A stretch of 64,000 nucleotides of DNA from the NCBI RefSeq assembly GCF_027580225.2, contig NC_073360.2:9912501-9976500 (forward strand), read 5' to 3'. Below the pieces are notes generated by a model. That model ran no database searches and was not told the origin of the DNA. It saw only the letters and a list, made by a program, of their open reading frames with translations. The stretch is from Misgurnus anguillicaudatus (Eukaryota; Chordata; Actinopteri; Cypriniformes; Cobitidae). The position numbers and the translations under genes were made by a program. Below are positions 11,081 to 23,262 of this stretch, in pieces (the stretch's first letter is position 1; every line of letters starts with the position of its first letter).

Positions 11081-12168
11081 ACACTGTAAAAAATAAATGC
11101 AAGGTAAAACAACTTGGTTTTGCAAGTCAATTTAATCTGCTATCTTAGGTTTGGCCTTAAAAAAGTTGACATAATTTATAAATTCAAGTGGAAATTGTTT
11201 AAAGGATTAGTCCATTTTCTTAAAAAATCCAGATAATTTACTCACCACCATGTCATCCAAAATGTTGATGTCTTTCTTTGTTCAGTCGAGAAGAAATTAT
11301 GTTTTTTGAGGAAAACATTGCAGGATTTTTCTCATTTTAATGGACTTTAATAGAGCCCAACACTTAACACTTAACTCAACACATAACAGTTTTTTTCAAC
11401 TGAGTTTCACAGGACTATAAACAATCCCAAACGAGGCATAAGGGTCTTATCTAGCAAAACAATTGTCATTTTTTGACAATAAAAATAACAAATATACACT
11501 TTTAAAGCACAACTTCTCGTTATGTAGATCCGTTCGTGATGCGCCAGCGTGACCCCACGCAATACGTCATGACGTCAAGAGGTCACAGAGGACGAACGCG
11601 AAACTCCGCCCCAGTGTTTACAAGCGTCTTGAAAGAGGACCGTTCCTACATTGTTGTATGTCAACTGATACTAATTAATGTCTTTGTGGAAGATTATTGT
11701 TTAAAATGGTCCGCAAATGTGCATTTTATATATGTAACACGTGACCTCCCTACGTCACTACGCATTTACGTTAGGTCGTGCTGGACCGGACCTTGACGAA
11801 AAGTTGTGGTTTAAAAGTACTTTTTTTTATTTAAACAATCGTTTCGCTAGATAAGACCCTTATGCATTGTTTGGGATCATTTATAGACCTTTGAAACTCC
11901 GTTGAAAAAAACTGTTAAGTGTTGAGTTAAGTATTAAATGTTGGTGTCTATTAAAGTCCATTAAAATGAGAAAAATCCTGCAATGTTTTCCTCAAAAAAC
12001 ATAATTTCTTCTCGACTGAACAAAGAAAGACATCAACATTTTGGATGACATGGTGGTGAGTAAATTATCTGGATTTTTCTTTAAGGAAAATGGACTAATC
12101 CTTTAACTTCATTTTTTAAGTTAAAGGAACATAAAAATGTGTTGCTTTGGAAATGTTTTTTACAGTGT
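11081..12168. mobile_element. ACACTGTAAAAA-ended MITE hosting another element
   Basis: It starts ACACTGTAAAAAATAAATG and ends TTTTTTACAGTGT, flanked by GCAT on both sides (11077-11080 and 12169-12172). Only about 180 bases belong to this host; the rest is the TTAA foldback inserted at 11203-12102. The same kind of terminus is seen at 18748-18918 and 44850-45645. Confidence 0.65.
11203..12102. mobile_element. TTAA-flanked foldback, AGGATTAGTCC family, copy 1
   Basis: The ends are AGGATTAGTCCATTTTC and its inverse GAAAATGGACTAATCCT, with TTAA duplicated at 11199-11202 and 12103-12106. The inverted arms run about 270 bp each (through TCTAGCAAAACAATTGTC). They surround a CpG-rich centre with words such as GACGTCAAGAGGTCACAGAGG. 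Other copies are at 37183-37999 and about 48622-49687. Confidence 0.9.
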
Positions 12169-12172
12169 GCAT

Positions 12173-13169
12173 CTTGGCTCTTCCATCCAGCATATTTTTT
12201 ATGCACATCTCTAAAATGCACATAAAAAAAGTGGATGGAGCTAGTGTTACAAGTACGTTGTCTATTGAGTATTGTCGAAAGAGTAAATTCTATTGAAGTG
12301 AGCGAGGTGAAAAGAAACCCTTTGACACAGAGATCAGAGACCTGAGGCTTTATAAGTGTTATCAAAGCTTAAATCTAAATCCCTGCTGAGGTCAACTCTT
12401 TAGTTCCCCTTACAGATCACTCTTTTTCCCAGAATTCCCAGAGGTTTAAGTCCGGGGACAAATACTAGCAGACATTTTCAAGCACTACTGATCTGTAAAA
12501 ACAGAGCTACCTCTTTTCTTCCCTGTCCATTAGTAGAGTCAGGGATATCTTGTGTTTGTCACCGGTGAGATGTCTCCGGTCCCTGAACAGTTACTGATAT
12601 ACAGAACCTGGTGGTGATGCACTTAACTGTCTGCTCAAAGAAAGATTTAGGCTACATCCACACGAAACCAGTCTCTTCGTAAACACAGAGTCGTCCCAAG
12701 AGATGTGTAAGGTGTGAACAAATGGCAGAAACAATGGCTTAAGGGGCGTGTCGTAGTAAGGGGGCGTGTGTCACCGCAACAAGTTACCTTTCAGCTCTTT
12801 GACACAAGGGTTTTAAATACAGATCAACATTCATGATGAGAAATGTGTGCAAACTGTAATAATGCAGAGATCAGGGAGCTCCTCACAATCCGTACATTCG
12901 ATCGCCAGCTTCATAGAACCGCGCATGTCATACGCAAGTTCAAAACGCCGGATTTATCTGGATGAAACGTCGATTCGATTAGATCTGTTGTATAGGACTT
13001 GATGTTGATATCCCTTAATGCATACGTGAGCCACCGATGAGACTCAATTGAGTGACCTTCTGCCACACTTCTCCTCAGCCCTTCCATCGCATGAGGTTGC
13101 TCCTTTCTCGTAACTCAGTGCATAAACCTTTGACATGACCTAACCTCAATCTCTAACGCCACAATCTCA
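12173..13169. other. No recognised feature
   Basis: Mixed-composition DNA with no convincing coding frame or repeat terminus. Confidence 0.35.
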
Positions 13170-13439
13170 TCACAACCCAACCTGTTTGACTAAGGCCAGA
13201 AGCCCCACTATCGTCTGCCGGTGGGTCTTTCCTCGCACTCCCATCTCCCTGAGTAGCCTGGATGTTGAGGTGGCTATGAACCCTCTGCAACCTACTTACA
13301 CTGGGCGTACCTTTACATTCCAACCTTGTTGTTGCGCATCGGTTGCAAGTTCAGTGTACCTCAGCCTTTTCCGTTCATAGGCCTCCTCCAATGCACCCTC
13401 CCAGCGCACATTGAGCTCGATGATGTAGACCAGCTTGTA
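13170..13439 (-). pseudogene. LINE C-terminal coding relic (RLE-type endonuclease region)
   Basis: Read on the minus strand from 13439, the frame gives KLVYIIELNVRWEGALEEA, then YERKRLRYTELATDAQQQ, then VKVRPV, a stop, and VGCRGFIATSTSRLLREMGV. I recognise this from memory as the end of a fish LINE polyprotein, with the pattern of the restriction-like endonuclease domain that follows the reverse transcriptase: an acidic IEL/DVTVPWE-like strand, then a basic ERKRxRY helix. An in-frame TAA at 13296-13298 stands where the family has glutamate, a one-base change. The frame ends at 13170-13172. No reverse transcriptase part is left; upstream it runs into the repeat at 13441. There is no start codon, so simple ORF calling misses it. 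It is dead. Confidence 0.65.
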
Positions 13440-13440
13440 G

Positions 13441-13600
13441 TGTTGTAGTCAAGACCACCTAAACCAAGACCAAGTCATGACCAAGACCAAGACAGGTCGA
13501 GACCGAGACAAGACCAAGACTTTAAAGGGTCGAGACTAAGTCAAGACCAAGACAGGCCGAGACCAACACAAGACCAAGACCAGTGCAAGTCACTGCATTC
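13441..13600. repeat. ACCAAGAC-rich repeat, hAT-like end
   Basis: It begins TGTTGTAGTCAAGACCACC and continues with degenerate ACCAAGAC and CGAGACC words, a common fish repeat of probable hAT origin. Similar words in the opposite orientation appear near 62510-62615. Confidence 0.4.
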
Positions 13601-13643
13601 TAGTGCTCTGCATGTAGTGTTGTCCTTAACACATCTCTCTGTT

Positions 13644-13772
13644 AATTTTAAATATATTTCAAAATATAAAAATGGCCAAAAATATATTTGCTGAAATATA
13701 GTATTAAAATTGTATTTTCCACCAATATACTTTGTGGCCATTTTTCCATATTTTGAAATATATTTGAAAAAT
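13644..13772. repeat. AT-rich palindrome
   Basis: The left arm ATATATTTCAAAATATAAAA followed by ATGGCC is matched inverted by GGCCATTTTTCCATATTTTG and AAATATATTTGAAAAAT. It resembles an AT-rich foldback MITE. Related TTTGGCCAGA...CATGGGT words occur near 13900 and 14850, so these may be pieces of a larger element split by later insertions. Confidence 0.5.
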
Positions 13773-13947
13773 AAGTATATTTTAAAGCATTTATATTCAC
13801 GTCGCATTGGAAAAACCTGTAACAAGTTTAAAAAGGTTAAAATCAAATAGATTTTTAACTGCAAAAAAAATTATACATACTTTATAAACTTTCATATTTT
13901 GGCCAGAAAAATATATTTTTACATATGGGTTGAAAAATGTATTTGAA

Positions 13948-14165
13948 GAGTTTCGTTGCAAAACGAGATAACTGCGTTTTTAACATTTTTGTCAAAACAT
14001 GTTTATTATTATGTTATCATGTTATTAGCTGTATTTTTTAAGTATTGAAGGTTTAAATCAAAACAAACCAACTGCAGTTGAATTGATATTAATTGGAATG
14101 CACAACCAAAAAAACTAGATTTCTGGGGGGAAAAAACGAAGTTATCTCGTTTTGCAACAAAACTC
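13948..14165. mobile_element. MITE with GAGTTTCGTTGCAAAACGAG ends
   Basis: The left end GAGTTTCGTTGCAAAACGAG and the inverted right end GAGTTTTGTTGCAAAACGAG match at 19 of 20 positions. The similarity continues through ATAACTKCGTTTTT, giving arms of about 35 bp. The total length is 218 bp. No clear target duplication was identified. Confidence 0.75.
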
Positions 14166-14189
14166 ATTACATACAATAACATAAAAAAT

Positions 14190-14480
14190 ACATTTGCAAT
14201 TCAATTTCATTTATATAGTGCTTTTCACAATTGTTAATTGTTTCAAAGCAGCTTTACATGAATAGATGTAGGGGAGAACACAGAAAATCAATAGATAGTA
14301 TAAGAAGTAGAATACAGCGGCTAAGAATAAACCGTACAAGTGAGCGTAGTAATAATGTAACATATACAGTAAAGTGCTAATTTAAGCCAAAGTTGGCTGA
14401 CTCTCCCGGGGACGAAAAAACCCTAGGAGAAAAACCCTGTGGGAAAACTCCTAGAAGGACAAAAACTCTTGGGAGAGATT
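14190..14480. repeat. Fish interspersed repeat (CAAAGCAGCTTTACA type)
   Basis: It contains ATTTATATAGTGCTTTTCAC, TTTCAAAGCAGCTTTACATG and GGCTGACTCTCCC followed by GGAGAAAAACCC words. This pattern is widespread in fish genomes. I could not place it in a class with certainty. Confidence 0.5.
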
Positions 14481-14494
14481 AATATATAGTTATA

Positions 14495-14699
14495 CACTGA
14501 AAAAAATGATTCATTGAATTTAATCAATTTTTTTAAGGTAAGTGGTTGCAATCAATTTATTTAAGGTACATTTAAACAAAAAAGATTAGTAACGTAAAAT
14601 AAAATATAAAACTTTTGTTTAAATGTAGCTTAAATAAATTGATTGCAACCACTTACCTTAAAAAAATTGATTAAATTCAATGAATCATTTTTTTCAGTG
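14495..14699. mobile_element. Short foldback MITE (CACTG ends), copy 2
   Basis: It starts CACTGAAAAAAATGATTCAT and ends inversely ATGAATCATTTTTTTCAGTG. The arms are about 85 bp, with AAGTGGTTGCAATCAATTTA against TAAATTGATTGCAACCACTT, and the spacer is about 35 bases. ATA flanks both sides. It is the same family as 5896-6105, and the whole element could fold into one hairpin. Confidence 0.85.
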
Positions 14700-14965
14700 T
14701 ATATATAAACATGGTAGGGATAGGAAGCGGGTAATTTTGAAATATGTTGATATATATGAAGGTTAAAACTCAAGGTTTAAATTCAAAAATACATTTAATT
14801 AAGCTTTACTTTCTAAAAAATTTATTTAGCATATATTTAAAACATAGTTTTGGCCAGAGAAATTTATTTTTTGCCACATGGGTATGAATCTGGGTTATTC
14901 AAAATTGGAAAGCGTGTGACTAATGTTAATCATTAAAATTAAAGACGTCCAAAACATATACATTT

Positions 14966-15486
14966 TAGTAGTGGGTCTATCCGATATTCAGTATAGATAT
15001 TAGTCCGATATTGGCAAAAATGGCCGGATCGAATATTGTTGAAGTCGGTGAGTGTAATCCGATCCAATACCAACACGGACCTTGTCATGGCAACTTGGCA
15101 TAAAGTGCGTCTTGCTGAGCATGCACAAAGTTGCACTTTAAATGTCCAAAGTTACACCTTAAATTTAATTTCAAATTTTTGTGCTAACCTTCTAAAAATG
15201 TTGCTACTAGTCTGTTTGAAACATTTAAATAAAAATGAAGCAGCAGTATTGCACAATGTTTCATTGAGTCTTGAATTTGCACAGTCATTTGTTGCACAGT
15301 AAAACGTTTCTACGAGTTCTATAGCTCTGTTTAAGCTTTTTGTAGAGCTAACAAATATGTTATTTGCAGCTTAATTGATTAAAAGGGTGCTAGATATGGT
15401 ATTGGATCGGTATCGACAGATACTCAAGGTTGTGGTATCGACATCGGTATCAGACATGAAAAAGTGGTATCGGCCCAGCCCTACTA
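14966..15486. mobile_element. hAT-like element with 5-bp target repeat
   Basis: The left end TAGTAGTGGGTCTATCCGATA and the inverted right end TAGTAGGGCTGGGCCGATA are related. CATTT is repeated on both flanks (14961-14965 and 15487-15491). Internal words GATCCAATACC and GGTATTGGATC are also inverted. No transposase was recognised. Confidence 0.6.
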
Positions 15487-15491
15487 CATTT

Positions 15492-18400
15492 GAGAGCTTT
15501 TATTGTCAATATTATTGTCAAGTTTAAATCGGTTAAAATATTGATTAATTATTCTGCATAAAACATACACAAGTTTTTCCTCAATGACATTAGAGCTGTT
15601 GACTGAAATTCACGGTAATTGAATGTCAACATGTCCAAATCACCAGAATCTTGAATACCTGAAAACAGTGAAGCATGTCTCTCAGTCGTGTGCAACCAGC
15701 AGTTCCATGCATGCCAGCATCTCTCCATGGGATGTCAACACTGATCCAGACTTAATCCACCAACCTGGTGTTCTGATCTCATGGGTAACCAAGAAACTCC
15801 AGACTGAACCTTATTACCACATCTGTCTGCCGGAGAAACAACCCAGAGAGCAGGCTGTTTACCAGACGCTGACTGCTGGGTGATGATGTTGGCCATGCGT
15901 GAACCTGCGTGAGCATACTAAATGTGAATTGTCAGCCACATTTGAAAGGCTCTTCAAGTAAATATATATATATGAAGTGCATATTACAGTAAAATATTTT
16001 CTCTTATACAAGTTTATCATTTGGTAATTTTATTAAAAAGCAGCAGGTAAGCAGAATTCACCCTATATAAACTTTTTGTAAGAGTGATTGGTTGACTTAT
16101 AGGGTTGAATGGAAACGTTAGATGTTTTAACATCTAATATGTTTCCTTATATATCCCATTTTCTCATAATAATCCTTATAACATTTCCTGGATCATGTAC
16201 TTAACCACGTATTGAGTTACCGGATATTTCTAATTTTTTGAAACTTGACTCTTAACACAGCAAGTTGGGTGTGTGGGTTTGTGTGTGCGTGCATGTGTGT
16301 GTGTATACACACTCGGGTGCAAACTGCTGACCTTATCAGACATATTGTTGCAGTGATTAACATGAGTGTTTTCTGTTGTTTCTAGTCTCTATCTTTTCAT
16401 AAATTGAGCTCTGTGGCCAAACTTGAAGATCATTAATGAGCACAAAGACATCGGATGGCTTGTTCTTTTGAAATACATCGCTTATGAAACATGAAATAAA
16501 AGGATCATCCTTTTCATTTTATATTTATTTATTGCCTGTGAAATGGTTGTGAGCTTCTGTATACATATTTTTTATATTCTACATAAGATTCCTAAAAGGT
16601 TTTTTGGTTGTATAAAAATTTTTAACATCCCCAGAGACTTTCTGTTGTACAAAAGCTTTGTAGTGGAAAAGAGTTCAGCAGACTATAAAAAGCTAAGATA
16701 AATGGCTTCTTTGAAAACCTTTGACAAAAAGGTAACTTTATTTTCTGTGTATGATATTTTATCATTTTGAGAGGCCTGAGTTTGGGGATTTGCAAGGGAG
16801 GTATTCCAGTCACAAATCAATGAGTAGCTTCGGATAGAGGATGTATAGTAATTCATGATTTGTTTCAGATTTATGTGAACGGTGGTGCAAAAGATACAAT
16901 GGCAGACTGACATGAACTTGGTTGGAGTCAGTTTTACTAAATAATTTCTTGTTCACTTTACTTAACAAACAAAAGTAACGGCATATGATTAATTTAACTT
17001 AGTAATTTCAACAAAAGACTGTGTCTTGTCAGCTTTACTTCAAAATTATTTGTTCAGCCAATATAACATTGTTGCGTAAAAGTAACAGATTAAAAAAACC
17101 AATACAGACTTGCATCTCATTGGCTGATGATGCTGCTGCAGTGTATTATGGGTAAATTGTTGTTCTGGCAGAATTGTTGTACCCTCTTGCAGAAGTGTAG
17201 CACGATTAGATAGGTACCTGAGTAATAAGTGGCCAAGTATAAGTTAATTAACTTGTTCTGATATATTTTAGAACAAAACAAACCAACAAACGGTTTGAAA
17301 TGTTACATTGCATTTCAAATATGTTTGTGATATGTTTGATAAACTGTAATTAAATAAAGATTGTATTGAGCAGCTGCACTCTGATTGATTGATTCGTTGT
17401 TATGGAGTTATTAAATCATTATTTTTAATTTTGTTTTCATCAATTAAATGTTTCATAATAGTGACTTAACTGGGATTTCTTTAGTCCATGCAACATTTAA
17501 ATTGTCAATTTTACACAAACTTTTTTAGTAAATACAACTTACATTTTATTTGTTGACATTACTTAACAATGCTATGTGGAACCCACTTGACAAAGTTTTT
17601 TTAAGTAAATCCAACTTTTTATTTTTTTGAGTCTAAGAGAAAGAAATTAAAACTCTAATTTCCTGTCATTGCTGAAAAACAACTTGGGGAAAATTTGTCA
17701 ACAAGATTCTGGGGTCATGAATTACCTCTGAAACCAAAGAAAATTGAAATTTTAAAAATTGATGACAATTAGGAGCAAATTCTCCTCAAAATTCCCTTTA
17801 AAAATACTTTAATACCAGACAATTTACATATAAATCGGTTTCATTTATTTAATCACAAATGCTACAGCTCCATTTTTACCATGTCTACTACAAATTATCA
17901 CAATGCCCAAAATATTATATATATTTGATTTAAACGGTTACATGAACCGCATAATTACATTACATAATCAATTAACCAAATGTTCATTAAATATATGTAA
18001 AAAGTTTACTGGTCCTACAGATGGGCTTATTTTTTATGTTCAAATGAAATATGACCCTGACAAATATAACAGATAATTGTGCTTTTTCATCTTGTGCAAA
18101 AATGTAAAATAACATTTAATTTACTGCCACAATCCAGTACTATGCAAAGCATGCTGGGAACTGTAAATCCTCTGCCTTGCTCAGATACGCTAGTTGATGC
18201 CAGTGAAAATTATTCATGTATTCCCGCAAATGGATTAAACAAATTCATAATTTACTCATTTAAATGGATGGCATGGAGTTAAAGAATTGTAATGCATTTA
18301 AAACAACCTGAATTAACCTTATATCAGTTGCGCAAAAAGATAAAACTCCTTATGACTACATAAATAAAATCACAAAACCCTCCAAAAAATATTTTAAAAA

Positions 18401-18747
18401 GAAAATGTAAATGTTTACCCCATGGGTTTTAAAATAAAGTATATGTAGATTTATATTTTATTGCAAAGTGGGTGGCTGAATAAAGAAAGTTGTATGTGTT
18501 AAGATTTAGCTTATTTGACAATTTATAAAAACAGTTTGATTAAAGGAGCTTTATTTGTATTGTAATACTGTGTTGATTTAGAAGATCTGTTTTGGTTTTG
18601 AGTCCATGTATTTGGTGTCTTTGAGGCTTTTATAAGCTTGTGTACTTCTAAAAAAAGTTAACACAAACCTTTGGAATATATGCATATTTATTTCAGGAAA
18701 ATGGAGTAAGTGTTGATGATTTACAGGGGCCTGTTTGTACAGTAATC
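15492..18747. other. Long stretch without recognised genes
   Basis: Mostly AT-rich. A GT-rich tract lies at 16262-16312. The segment 17480-17640, with TAAGTAAATCCAACTTTTTA and GTAAATACAACTTACA, looks like one arm of a known fish foldback, but its partner arm is not clear. No coding homology was recognised. Confidence 0.35.
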
Positions 18748-18918
18748 CACTGTAAAAAGCAAAGTTGGTTTAACTTTAAAAAGTGTAGCTACCTGGTTGC
18801 ATTTAAAAATATTAGTTTACACAACTTTTTTCCATTACTAATATTTTTTTAATTGAATTAACACAAAATATTTAAAATAACTTTTTTAAGTTGAACCATC
18901 AATTTTTTTTTTACAGTG
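18748..18918. mobile_element. Small CACTGTAAAAA MITE
   Basis: It starts CACTGTAAAAAGCAAAGTTG and ends TTTTTTTTTACAGTG, total 171 bp. The interior is AT-rich, with inverted AAAATATTAG/CTAATATTTT words. The target duplication is not clear. Confidence 0.55.
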
Positions 18919-18977
18919 ACTATAATGCCCTTCAATATGTTCTGCTACTTGGCCTGTTTGAACAGAAAGTGGCTTAA

Positions 18978-19741
18978 AGGGACATTCCACTTTTTATTAA
19001 ATATGCAAATTTTCCAGCTCCGCTAGATTTGATTTTTACCGTTTTGGAATCCATTCAGCCGATCTCCGGGTCTGGTGCTGGCACTTTTGGCATGGCTTGG
19101 CACAATCCATTGAATCTGATTAGACCATTAGCATTGCGCTAAAAATAACCAAAGAGTTTCGATATTTTTCCTGTTTGGGACTTGACTCTTCTGTGGTTAC
19201 ATCATGTACTAAGACCGACAGAAATTAAAAGTTGTGATTTTCCAGGCCAATATGGCTAGAACTATACTCTCATTCTGGTGTAATAATCAAGTACTTTGCT
19301 GCCGTAACATGGCTGCAGCAGGCGTAGTGATATTAGGCACTGCCCGAAAATAGTCCTCTGCTATTGAAAGTAACCAAAGGGACTATTTACGGCTGCTGCA
19401 GCCATGTTACGGCAGCAAAGTACTTGATTATTACGTCAGAATGAGAGTATAGTTCTAGCCATATTGGCCTGGAAAATCACAACTTTTAATTTTCCATCGG
19501 TCTTAGTACACAATGTAACTACAGAAGAGTCAAGTTTAAATAGGAAAAATATCGAAACTCTTTGTTTATTTTTTAGCGCGATGCTAATGGTCTAATCTGA
19601 TTCATTGGATTATGCTAAGCTATGCTAAAAGTGCTAGCGCCAGACCCGGAGATCAGCTGAATGGATTTCAAAACGGTAATCAATGTTTAACTCTATTAGA
19701 GCTGGAAAATGAGAATATTTCCAAAAAAGTGGAGTGTCCCT
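18978..19741. mobile_element. TTAA-flanked giant foldback, AGGGACATTCC family, copy 1
   Basis: The ends are AGGGACATTCCACTTTTT and GTGGAGTGTCCCT, with TTAA at 18974-18977 and 19742-19745. The two arms of about 330 bp are inverted copies almost throughout, for example GGCTGCAGCAG / CTGCTGCAGCC and CCATTAGCATTGCGC / GCGCGATGCTAATGG. They leave a short centre near 19330-19380. The RNA could form a long double-stranded stem. A truncated copy lies at 39384-39955. Confidence 0.9.
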
Positions 19742-19807
19742 TTAACACATAAAAAAAATCATAAACCTATTTAATAGGCTTTATAAACTATAATAAGAGA
19801 TTTAATC

Positions 19808-19866
19808 CAGTATTTCCCATACCCCGATTTATTTATGGTGGTCCACCACAATATTAACATTGACCG
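19808..19866 (+). mobile_element. hAT 5' end fragment
   Basis: CAGTATTTCCCATACCCCG followed by GATTTATTTATGGTGGTCC has the form of a common fish hAT terminus. A related terminus in the opposite orientation is at 31225-31282. No matching right end was found nearby. Confidence 0.45.
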
Positions 19867-20033
19867 GCATAAATAGACACACACGCAGCTTCATTCAGTG
19901 TGTGTCTGCGATGCTCCGCTGTGACACCGAGATATGCTCAAAATCACTCGACATTTACATAGAATTCTACCACATACAAAATAACAGATATAAGAAAGCA
20001 ATAACAGATTTACATACAGTACATTATATAGAG

Positions 20034-20110
20034 CAGTGGTCTCCAACATGGGGCCCGCGGACACCCGGATTGCCCGCACGGAGTCTGTGAGTTGCCTGCA
20101 AAAGCACATT
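20034..20110 (+). mobile_element. hAT 5' end fragment
   Basis: CAGTGGTCTCCAACATGGGG followed by CCCGCGGACACC resembles a hAT terminus of the type seen at 47391. The other end is not visible, so it is probably truncated. Confidence 0.45.
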
Positions 20111-20779
20111 CTATTAGCTTCAATTTTAATATTTATTTATTACAAATTTGTATGTATGTTTTATGTTAAAACTGGGCAATATTGCATCAGGAGCGGACTT
20201 GGAGTAGAACTTGAGCTGACACACGCACAATGCACATCCAGTACAAAAAGTGCCTCCACAAATACACCATGAGTCTGTAGGAAAAGTTGTAATAGTTATT
20301 GTAAAATCTGTCTCACATACTTATTTGCCTTTGGGCCAGTTTGCATTTTTATGCAATATATCGTCATTAGAGTAAATAAAATAATATGAGTATGAGAAAT
20401 AGGTTAACTATGTATACTGGATTTATGAGGAAAGAGTTTAATTGAAAAGTGGAAACAGAGGGAACATACAGTACAGTATAAAATGACCATATAATGCAAT
20501 AAACCACTTACAAGCTCTCCTGCTTCTTGTAAACTTTCATGTACGTTCATGTATCAGAATCAGATTGGCAATCCATGTGCCAGTGGTAAGAGGATCATTT
20601 CAAATGTATTTATGTACACCAACTGTACACTGTGTAATAGGTACTTGTCGGATACCAATATGCACTATTTTAATACAATTGTATTCTTTATATAAATATT
20701 TTATGTTTTTAGAATAAAACCAGATTGTTATTTTGTGTTCTGTTCTTCTTCAAACGCCTTTTCAAATAGCCAGCTGGCT

Positions 20780-21530
20780 TGCATCTTCAGTTTAAGTTAA
20801 ACCTCATCCACAGCAGACATAAACAAACACCAGAATCGGCTTGTTTTCTCCTGTGTGTCGTATAAGGACAATAAACTGGCCCATCACCCTCTACCCTTTA
20901 AATAAAAAGGGTAAAGAGCAGAATTGGCCTGCTCCCATAAAGAAAGACAGACAACAAGCATCCCTACAGCGAAAGACCAGATGGAGAGTCTAAATCAGAC
21001 GACAAGGTTATAAATATGCTGGAAAAAGTGAACGAAAGCATGCTGCCGCCCTCGCCTCTCTTATTTTTGCTTTTACCGCAGTAAAACAGCCTGGAGAGTT
21101 TAGCTTGTACATTATTTACAGTCTTGCTTAGCCAGCTATGATTAAATTTCATGTTCTATGAATGCAAATTCATTGTTATACATTGTCCCCACTCTCCAAT
21201 AATCTGGCAAAGCAATGTAGAAAGCAAGCAGCAACTGATTTATACCGTCTCCCTCTGGTAGATTTATGTTCGTCTGACAGATGGGGGATTGAACGTAGAA
21301 TCGGGGTGGTCCGGATGCTCGCTTATCATCCCTTATCAGATGCCACGGTCTTTCAGAGAAAGGCTAGTTTTTCATGTAAAGATAATGGTGCCACCCCATG
21401 GGTCTTGGTCACAATGATGCAAACAGGAGAACTCGAGGATCAATTAAGATTTGAAAGGGCAAGTGGTAATAAAAGGGAGGGTTTAGATCTCAAGGGGAAA
21501 TGTGATCTATTAACCACCCTGCTAACGTGC
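20780..21530. other. Candidate conserved non-coding block
   Basis: This is a repeat-free 750-bp block of balanced composition between transposon clusters. It contains frames at 20964-21152 (minus) and 21162-21533 (plus), but neither shows a domain or plausible codon pattern. It is listed as a candidate regulatory region on composition alone. Confidence 0.2.
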
Positions 21531-22092
21531 TAACATTTATCACGCTACATTAAAGAGAGGATGTGCTACCCTTGCACACACTTTCAGTTGTGCTCAAACC
21601 TTTGCTAATCCATACAATGATGACATAAACAAAAAACCCAAACAGAATAAACTATTTAATAACATACGTACATCAGGTGTTTGTGAGACGGAAAATCAAA
21701 TAAAAAATGTTTGCCCTGAAGTTCTGCATAATTAAGGGCGTGGCCGCTTGAGTGATGTGTAAACGTGTACAAAATGTGTTTATCCACAAGTGATTTACGG
21801 TGACGCGTGGCCAAGATGGTGACGGCAGGCTCCACCAACTATTGGCTTCAAAAAATCTCTTTTTTTCTAGGGTGGCCATGCGTGCCATTCTTTCCGGACG
21901 CGTCCTGGCCAGGATTTCGGTGCGTCTTCCGGAGGTCGTATTTGTTGACCGCATATGCCATTCAATTAATTCTGAATTAATTTCTGTAATAATAATAATA
22001 ATCTTCTACGACGTATGCGGTCGACAAATACGACTTCCGGAAGACGCACCCGAAATCCTGGCCAGGACGCGTCCGGGAAGAATGGCACGTAT

Positions 22093-23088
22093 TAGTGATG
22101 CGCGGGTCATCTCGTAACCCGCTGGTTAGAAATTGTAACTTTATTGCGGGGCGGGTTGGGACGGGTCATTTAAACCAAAATAAAAAAACATGTATGTTGC
22201 GTCTAATTCCCTGTAGAATATATTAAGTATTTGGGAATATTTTCATATTTTATTAGGTTCTTTGATAAGGTTAAATTACGTAGGCTTACGTGACAACATA
22301 ACTTCCACAACGTAATTGCGCAATGTAACTTGATATCCCCAAACCTTTGGCGTCACGTCACGGAAGTGCCAAGTAGCTCCCACTGCCAGCAACAACAAAC
22401 GGAGAAATAAAAGATGAAAGACGATCTGCGGGAGAAATTAAGGTAGGGAATCTGTGAATAGATAATACCAGGGTTCCCACGGGTCCATGAAAGTTTGTGA
22501 ATCTGGGGGGAAAATAATTCAAGGCCCTGGGAAGTTTTTGAAAATATACAAACATAGGTACAGGTCATTTAAAGTGCTTGAATCTATTTTATGCACGAAG
22601 TTTTCTGAAAAAAAAATCCATATTATTCCCTGTGTTGTGTAGGATAATATCATAAAGATTCTAGACTTTTTAAGCACACGTGCTAAACTGTTCACTTTAA
22701 ATGCTTATATCTTCTGTATGCGAATGTTAATTCATACCAAAATGCTTTTTTGCATAGTTGTGTTTGACAGAAAACGTCTCGGTTACGTATGTAAATGTTG
22801 TTCCCTGAGAAGGGAACGTGACGCTGTGTCTTCCTTGCTATACTTCCTGCGTCCTGGTAACGCCGTCTTTGACAAAATTTCAGATAGCGATATACTTCCT
22901 GGCTCCCGTGTCACCCTGTCTTTGTCGTTAAGCCTCACCATTGATTGAATTTAATATAAACATTCAGACACACTTACCCCTGGAGGCGTCCCCAAAGTGT
23001 CACCGCAGTGACGCAGCATAAGTTCCCTCAAAATATTTCATAAAAGCGGGACCCGCAGGTTGGAAAAACGCAGACATGTGCATCACTA
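22093..23088. mobile_element. hAT element nested in the CTAGGGTGG MITE
   Basis: The ends are TAGTGATGCGCGGGTC and, inverted, TAGTGATGCACATGTC, with a perfect 8-bp duplication GCACGTAT at 22085-22092 and 23089-23096. Length is 996 bp and no transposase was recognised. Inside are at least two further repeat-like blocks: GGGTTCCCACGGGTCC near 22472 and the block at 22777-23036. Confidence 0.85.
22777..23036. repeat. GTCTCGGTTACGTATG repeat inside the hAT
   Basis: GTCTCGGTTACGTATGTAAA and GTTCCCTGAGAAGGGAACGT are signature words of a common fish repeat. The second contains the palindrome GTTCCCTGAGAAGGGAAC. Near the other side is CACCGCAGTGACGCAGC. Boundaries are approximate. Confidence 0.4.
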
Positions 23089-23262
23089 GCACGTATGGTC
23101 ACCCTAGCTCTTCACAAACCTATGGGTGACGTCACAAACACTACATCCATATATTTTTACTGTCTATGATGTCAAAATACTGTTCATAATGCATGTTGCA
23201 TTTTCAGTGTCACCACAAGGGGTGCTATAGTGAATGTAAATCTACAGTCAGTTTCCATTTAA

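Larger units (their letters stand above)
21867..23107. mobile_element. CTAGGGTGGCC MITE interrupted by a hAT
   Basis: The left arm starts CTAGGGTGGCCATGCGTGCC. The right arm inverted starts CTAGGGTGACC and, across the insertion, continues ATACGTGCCATTC. The arms share about 100 bp, including CGGACGCGTCCTGGCCAGGA and TTTGT(T/C)GACCGCATA. The inserted hAT (22093-23088) sits 11-20 bases from the right end. A shorter-centred relative is at 44228-44550. Confidence 0.85.

Noticed and set aside
15623..15883. 86-codon frame
   Set aside because: No domain, no splice context, and no upstream promoter features; treated as chance.
21162..21533. 123-codon frame in a balanced block
   Set aside because: No recognised motif and no support beyond length; kept only as part of a possible conserved non-coding block.
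21800..22117. 105-codon frame with partner frames on the other strand
   Set aside because: It lies across the inverted arms of the CTAGGGTGG MITE; the repeated residues in it come from those arms.
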